Part shown: positions 60,673 to 64,000 of the stretch, in pieces
Layout of the letters: the number at the start of each line of letters is the position of its first letter
Numbering within the stretch: position 1 is the first letter of the stretch
Assembly: GCF_018687275.1 (NCBI RefSeq)
Contig: NZ_CP061287.1
Span: forward strand, 1,984,001 to 2,048,000
Length of the DNA: 64,000 nt
Direction of reading: 5' to 3'
From: Polynucleobacter sp. MWH-Aus1W21
GTDB taxonomy: Bacteria > Pseudomonadota > Gammaproteobacteria > Burkholderiales > Burkholderiaceae
Made by a program: the position numbers and the translations under genes
Notes under the pieces: model-generated
The model's input: the letters and a program-made list of their open reading frames with translations, nothing else
The model's database searches: none
Told to the model about the DNA's origin: nothing

Positions 60673-61901
60673 GCTAGCGTTACTTTCGCGAACTTACGTT
60701 TGCCTACTTGCACAACATAAGTTCCCGCTTCAATCTTGAGCTGTTTATCGGCAATCGTTGCGCCATCAATCTTCACACCGTTTTGCTCGATATTACGATT
60801 AGCCTCTGATGTGGATGGGGCTAAACCAGCAGCTTTCAAAAGATTGGCGATTTGCATTGGCGCTCCAGAAAGGCTGACTTCTGGAATGTCATCGGGCACA
60901 CCACCTTTAGCGCGATGATTAAAGTCTTCTAACGCTTTTTCTGCAGCAGCTTGTGAATGAAAGCGCGCAACGATTTCTTGTGCGAGCAGTACTTTGCAAT
61001 CTTTTGGATTACGACCAGCGGCAACTTCTTGCTTCATGAGATCGATCTCAGCCATTGGGCGGAAAGAAAGCAATGTAAAGTAATCCCACATCAAATCATC
61101 AGAGATGCTCAAAAGCTTGCCAAACATTTCTCCCGCTGGCTCGCTGATACCAATGTAATTCCCCTTGGACTTACTCATCTTGTCTACGCCATCCAAACCA
61201 ACTAGTAGTGGCATTGTCAAAATACATTGCGGCTCTTGGCCATATTCACGCTGGAGCTCGCGCCCAACTAAGAGATTAAATTTCTGATCAGTACCACCGA
61301 GCTCTAAGTCACTCTTTAAAGCAACTGAGTCGTAGCCTTGCATCAATGGATACAAGAACTCATGTACAGAGATGGGTACGCCACTACGGTAGCGCTTTGT
61401 AAAGTCATCGCGCTCTAACATTTGCGCAACGGTATATCGCGCTGCTAATTGAATCATGCCGCGCGCACCCAAAGGATCGCACCACTCACTGTTGTAACGC
61501 ACTTCAGTTTTTGCAGGGTCAAGCACCATGCTTGCTTGACGATAGTAAGTCTCGGCATTGACCGCAATTTCCTCTGCAGTTAATGGTGGGCGGGTTGCGT
61601 TACGTCCAGATGGATCACCAATCATGCTGGTGAAATCGCCTATCAAGAAAATAACGGTATGCCCTAAATCTTGTAACTGACGCAATTTGTTCAAAACAAC
61701 CGTATGACCCAAATGAATATCAGGCGCCGTTGGATCCAAACCCAATTTAATTCTGAGCGGGGTCTTGGTAGCCTGGCTACGAGCCAATTTCTGAACCCAA
61801 TCAGCCTCAACCAACAACTCATCGCAACCACGTTTAGTGACTTCGAGCGCTGCAAAGACTTCAGGGGTCAAAGGATATTTTTGTTCTGTTTTGGCCGTCA
61901 T
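60669..61901 (-). CDS. tyrS: Tyrosyl-tRNA synthetase
   Basis: Start taken at 61901 (MTAKTEQKYPL); upstream codons have no family match and run into anmK's upstream region. A 410-aa class I synthetase with HIGH-type 'HLGHTVVLNKLRQ' (~56-68), 'GGTDQKFNLLVGRELQ' (~193-208), 'KMSKSKGNYIGI' (~234-245) and a C-terminal S4 RNA-binding domain ('NRNIEQNGVKIDG'). Confidence 0.96.
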   Translation of the reverse strand: MTAKTEQKYPLTPEVFAALEVTKRGCDELLVEADWVQKLARSQATKTPLRIKLGLDPTAPDIHLGHTVVLNKLRQLQDLGHTVIFLIGDFTSMIGDPSGRNATRPPLTAEEIAVNAETYYRQASMVLDPAKTEVRYNSEWCDPLGARGMIQLAARYTVAQMLERDDFTKRYRSGVPISVHEFLYPLMQGYDSVALKSDLELGGTDQKFNLLVGRELQREYGQEPQCILTMPLLVGLDGVDKMSKSKGNYIGISEPAGEMFGKLLSISDDLMWDYFTLLSFRPMAEIDLMKQEVAAGRNPKDCKVLLAQEIVARFHSQAAAEKALEDFNHRAKGGVPDDIPEVSLSGAPMQIANLLKAAGLAPSTSEANRNIEQNGVKIDGATIADKQLKIEAGTYVVQVGKRKFAKVTLA

Positions 61902-61977
61902 GCTGATTCGGATTGCTGATTCAGTTAAATTAGTAGTTAAATTGCTAAAGCATAATTGTCGCATTCCTGAGAGCCAC

Positions 61978-63105
61978 ATGAACAAACCCCATTCCCTCTA
62001 TATCGGACTAATGTCTGGCACCAGCCTAGATGGGATAGATGCCGTTCTAGCCAAGATCGGGACCGATGGGGAAGCTAGTGCTCTAGAGGCAATTAGCACC
62101 CCTTTCTCGCCGGACCTCCGCAAGGCCCTTTTTGAGCTCCAAAGCCCTGGCCCAAACGAGCTGCACCGGGAGAAACAGGCTGGAAATGCCTTAGCCTTAG
62201 CTTACGCAGAAGCAGTGAATCAATTGCTTCAAAAGACAAATTTTCAAGCTTCTGATGTTACTGCGATCGGCGCGCATGGTCAGACTATTCGCCACCAACC
62301 ACATCTTGGTGATATGGCCTATACCCACCAAACTCTGAATCCGGCACTCTTGGCAGAAAAGACTGGCATTGATGTCATCGCTGATTTTAGAAGTCGTGAT
62401 TTAGCTGCTGGTGGTCATGGCGCCCCCTTAGTCCCGGCGTTTCATGCCCAGCAATTTGCAGAAAATAAAAATTTAGCCATTCTTAATATTGGCGGCATTG
62501 CCAACCTCACGTTACTCCCTAAAAATGGAGGGGTCACTGGCTTTGATTGTGGTCCCGGCAATATGTTAATGGATACCTGGATACATGAACATCAAGGCAA
62601 TGCATTTGATGAGAATGGCAACTGGGCATTGCAAGGAAAGGTTAATGAAGCTCTGCTAACAAAAATGTTATCTGATCCTTTCTTTGCAAAAGCGCCACCT
62701 AAGAGTACCGGCAGAGATGACTTTCATCTCGCTTGGTTACAAGAAAAATTGAATGGTGAGAATTATCTTTGTGAAGATGTACAGGCGACATTGCTACACC
62801 TGACTGCGCACTCAGCGCTTGAAGCTTTAGCGCGTTATGCCCCGCAAACCCAGAATTTGATTGTCTGTGGGGGCGGCGCTAGAAATAATGCGCTCATAAA
62901 TTTATTTAAAGTGAAGTCGCAGCACTTTTTCAAAAGCCCCTTAGAAATTACGACTAGTGACTCTGCTGGCATTGATCCACAGTTAGTTGAAGGTCTTGCT
63001 TTTGCATGGCTTGCATGGGCCCACAAAGAAAAACGGCCAGCAAATCTGCCAGCCGTTACGGGAGCGAAAGGTCCTAGAGTTCTAGGCGCTTACTACCCTG
63101 CGTAA
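61978..63105 (+). CDS. anmK: Anhydro-N-acetylmuramic acid kinase AnmK
   Basis: Start at 61978 (MNKPHSLYIGLMSGTSLDGIDAV), because the family begins with the 'GLMSGTSLDG' ATP-binding motif; the frame upstream overlaps tyrS. A 375-aa ASKHA kinase with 'GAHGQTIRH', 'NIGGIANLTLLP', 'FDCGPGNMLMD' and 'LIVCGGGARN'. It turns anhydro-MurNAc into MurNAc-6-P, complementing AmgK-MurU recycling. Confidence 0.95.
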   Translation: MNKPHSLYIGLMSGTSLDGIDAVLAKIGTDGEASALEAISTPFSPDLRKALFELQSPGPNELHREKQAGNALALAYAEAVNQLLQKTNFQASDVTAIGAHGQTIRHQPHLGDMAYTHQTLNPALLAEKTGIDVIADFRSRDLAAGGHGAPLVPAFHAQQFAENKNLAILNIGGIANLTLLPKNGGVTGFDCGPGNMLMDTWIHEHQGNAFDENGNWALQGKVNEALLTKMLSDPFFAKAPPKSTGRDDFHLAWLQEKLNGENYLCEDVQATLLHLTAHSALEALARYAPQTQNLIVCGGGARNNALINLFKVKSQHFFKSPLEITTSDSAGIDPQLVEGLAFAWLAWAHKEKRPANLPAVTGAKGPRVLGAYYPA

Positions 63106-63132
63106 TTAAATATTAATTAAGTTCGTTTTTAT

Positions 63133-63507
63133 TTAAGCAGAGAAAGAAGATCCGCAGCCACAAGTAGTTTGGGCATTTGGATTCTTGATCACAAACTGTG
63201 ATCCGTTGATATCTTCTTTGTAATCAATCTCAGCACCAACTAAATATTGGAAGCTCATTGAATCTACCAACAAAGTAACGCCATTCTTTTCAAAGAGTGT
63301 GTCGTCTTCATTTACAGCATCATCAAATGTGAAGCCATACTGAAAACCTGAGCAACCGCCACCCTGTACGAATACACGGAGCTTCAACTCTGGATTGCCT
63401 TCTTCTGCAATCAAATCAGCCACTTTTGCAGCAGCGCTATCCGTGAACACCAATGGGGTTGGTGGCTCAGCTAAATCTTGTGCGGGTTGAGTAGCTAATT
63501 CAGTCAT
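63133..63507 (-). CDS. erpA: Iron-sulfur cluster insertion protein ErpA
   Basis: A 124-aa A-type carrier. The three Cys ligands are in 'GGGCSGFQYGF' and the C-terminal 'TTCGCGSSFSA', with the fold 'SFQYLVGAEIDYKEDINGSQFVIKNPNA' in two parts. It passes [Fe-S] clusters to target enzymes. The N-terminal ~15 residues are a flexible extension. Confidence 0.93.
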   Translation of the reverse strand: MTELATQPAQDLAEPPTPLVFTDSAAAKVADLIAEEGNPELKLRVFVQGGGCSGFQYGFTFDDAVNEDDTLFEKNGVTLLVDSMSFQYLVGAEIDYKEDINGSQFVIKNPNAQTTCGCGSSFSA

Positions 63508-63587
63508 GATTTACTCCTAATTCAAAAGGCAATGTCTTATTTTAGGCTTTTAATGGCCAGTTTGCTGAAGGGTCATTACGCCCTTAA

Positions 63588-64000
63588 TTAGGGTGATACA
63601 GCGATCTGGGTAAGGCCTGTAGTCTCAGGCAGTCCAAACATGAGGTTCATGCATTGCACACCCTGGCCTGAAGCACCCTTTACCAAATTGTCTTCCACCA
63701 CCAAAATGACTAAAGTATCACCGCCGCCTGGACGATGGATCGCGATCCGAATGCCATTACTGCCCCGCACAGAGCGTGTTTCTGGATGACTACCAGCAGG
63801 CATCACATCAACAAACTGCTCATCTTTATAGAAATTCTCATAAAGCTTTTGGTAGTCAACGTCCTTACCTGCATCAGTCAAGCGCACATAGAGCGTTGAA
63901 TGAATGCCTCTAATCATTGGCGTTAAATGCGGTACAAAGGTCAAGCCAATCTGGTCATGCCCGGCAATCGCTTTCAAACCCTGCTCGATCTCTGGAAGAT
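63588..64000 (-). CDS. argC: N-acetyl-gamma-glutamyl-phosphate reductase ArgC, C-terminal part
   Basis: The frame runs off the right edge, so only the last ~137 residues are seen. 'FVPHLTPMIRGIHSTLYVRL' (~ the conserved PHLTP region) and the end 'VKGASGQGVQCMNLMFGLPETTGL' in two parts are ArgC signatures. It reduces N-acetylglutamyl phosphate in arginine synthesis. The N terminus with the catalytic Cys lies outside the window. Confidence 0.93.
   Translation of the reverse strand, partial: LPEIEQGLKAIAGHDQIGLTFVPHLTPMIRGIHSTLYVRLTDAGKDVDYQKLYENFYKDEQFVDVMPAGSHPETRSVRGSNGIRIAIHRPGGGDTLVILVVEDNLVKGASGQGVQCMNLMFGLPETTGLTQIAVSP

Noticed and set aside
63031..63056. Hairpin AACGGC..GCCGTT as terminator of anmK
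   Set aside because: It lies inside the reading frame before the stop codon and is not followed by a T run.

Overview
The window looks like a chromosome segment of a freshwater betaproteobacterium, most likely Polynucleobacter or a close relative in Burkholderiaceae. The basis is recognition: moderate-to-low GC, small intergenic gaps, and runs such as lptD-surA-pdxA-rsmA, amgK-murU-pepP-ubiH, dusB-fis-purH-ruvCAB and miaB-ybeY-corC-lnt-glyQS. No database search was possible, so family names are recognition calls.

Positions 1 to about 20,120 form an accessory region (genomic island). It holds a possible restriction-modification pair, a PhaR-like regulator, a WYL-domain regulator, a DUF3800 protein, two tyrosine recombinases (423 and 188 aa), a structured non-coding stretch, a four-gene operon with a clamp-loader-like AAA+ ATPase, an RND efflux pump and a three-gene cassette ending in a HEPN-like protein. 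Two tRNA fragments, the 3' end of a tRNA-Phe at 12,741 and the 5' half of a tRNA-Met at 20,122, show that integration and rearrangement shaped it.

The most striking signal is a 15-bp palindrome, GTCGTTTWAAACGAC. It occurs eight times between 1,842 and 19,942 (six exact, two with one mismatch), and I did not see it in the remaining 44 kb. Copies lie in front of genes, across a start and a stop codon, and inside two unrelated coding regions. This resembles the dispersed operators of a plasmid or ICE global regulator. Two copies are the left ends of 99-bp ungapped direct repeats bracketing the 5.4-kb segment with the methyltransferase and efflux pump. Two copies bracket the integrase and two bracket the HEPN cassette. 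A second inverted repeat, GGCTCA-N5-TGAGCC, precedes the WYL regulator and the secreted-repeat-protein/PhaR-like intergenic region.

From about 20,230 to 36,520 lies a metabolic and transport stretch: a FAH-family protein with a Tat-like leader, DUF6150 and MOSC proteins, an MHS-family transporter, a TRAP transporter (DctPQM) followed by a gamma-glutamyltransferase-family gene, a TRIC channel-family protein, maleylacetoacetate isomerase, an AEC transporter, a gamma-carbonic anhydrase, Amt, small envelope proteins, OsmC, a rhodanese and a putative Na+/H+ antiporter.

From about 36,580 to the end the genes are core: tRNA modification and rRNA maturation (miaB, ybeY, rsmA, dusB), lipoprotein maturation (lnt), aminoacylation (glyQS, tyrS), LPS and outer-membrane assembly (gmhB, lptD, surA), cell-wall sugar recycling (amgK, murU, anmK), ubiquinone and purine synthesis, Holliday-junction processing (ruvCAB), Fe-S insertion (erpA) and the edge of argC. 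The usual phoH (ybeZ) gene is absent between miaB and ybeY.
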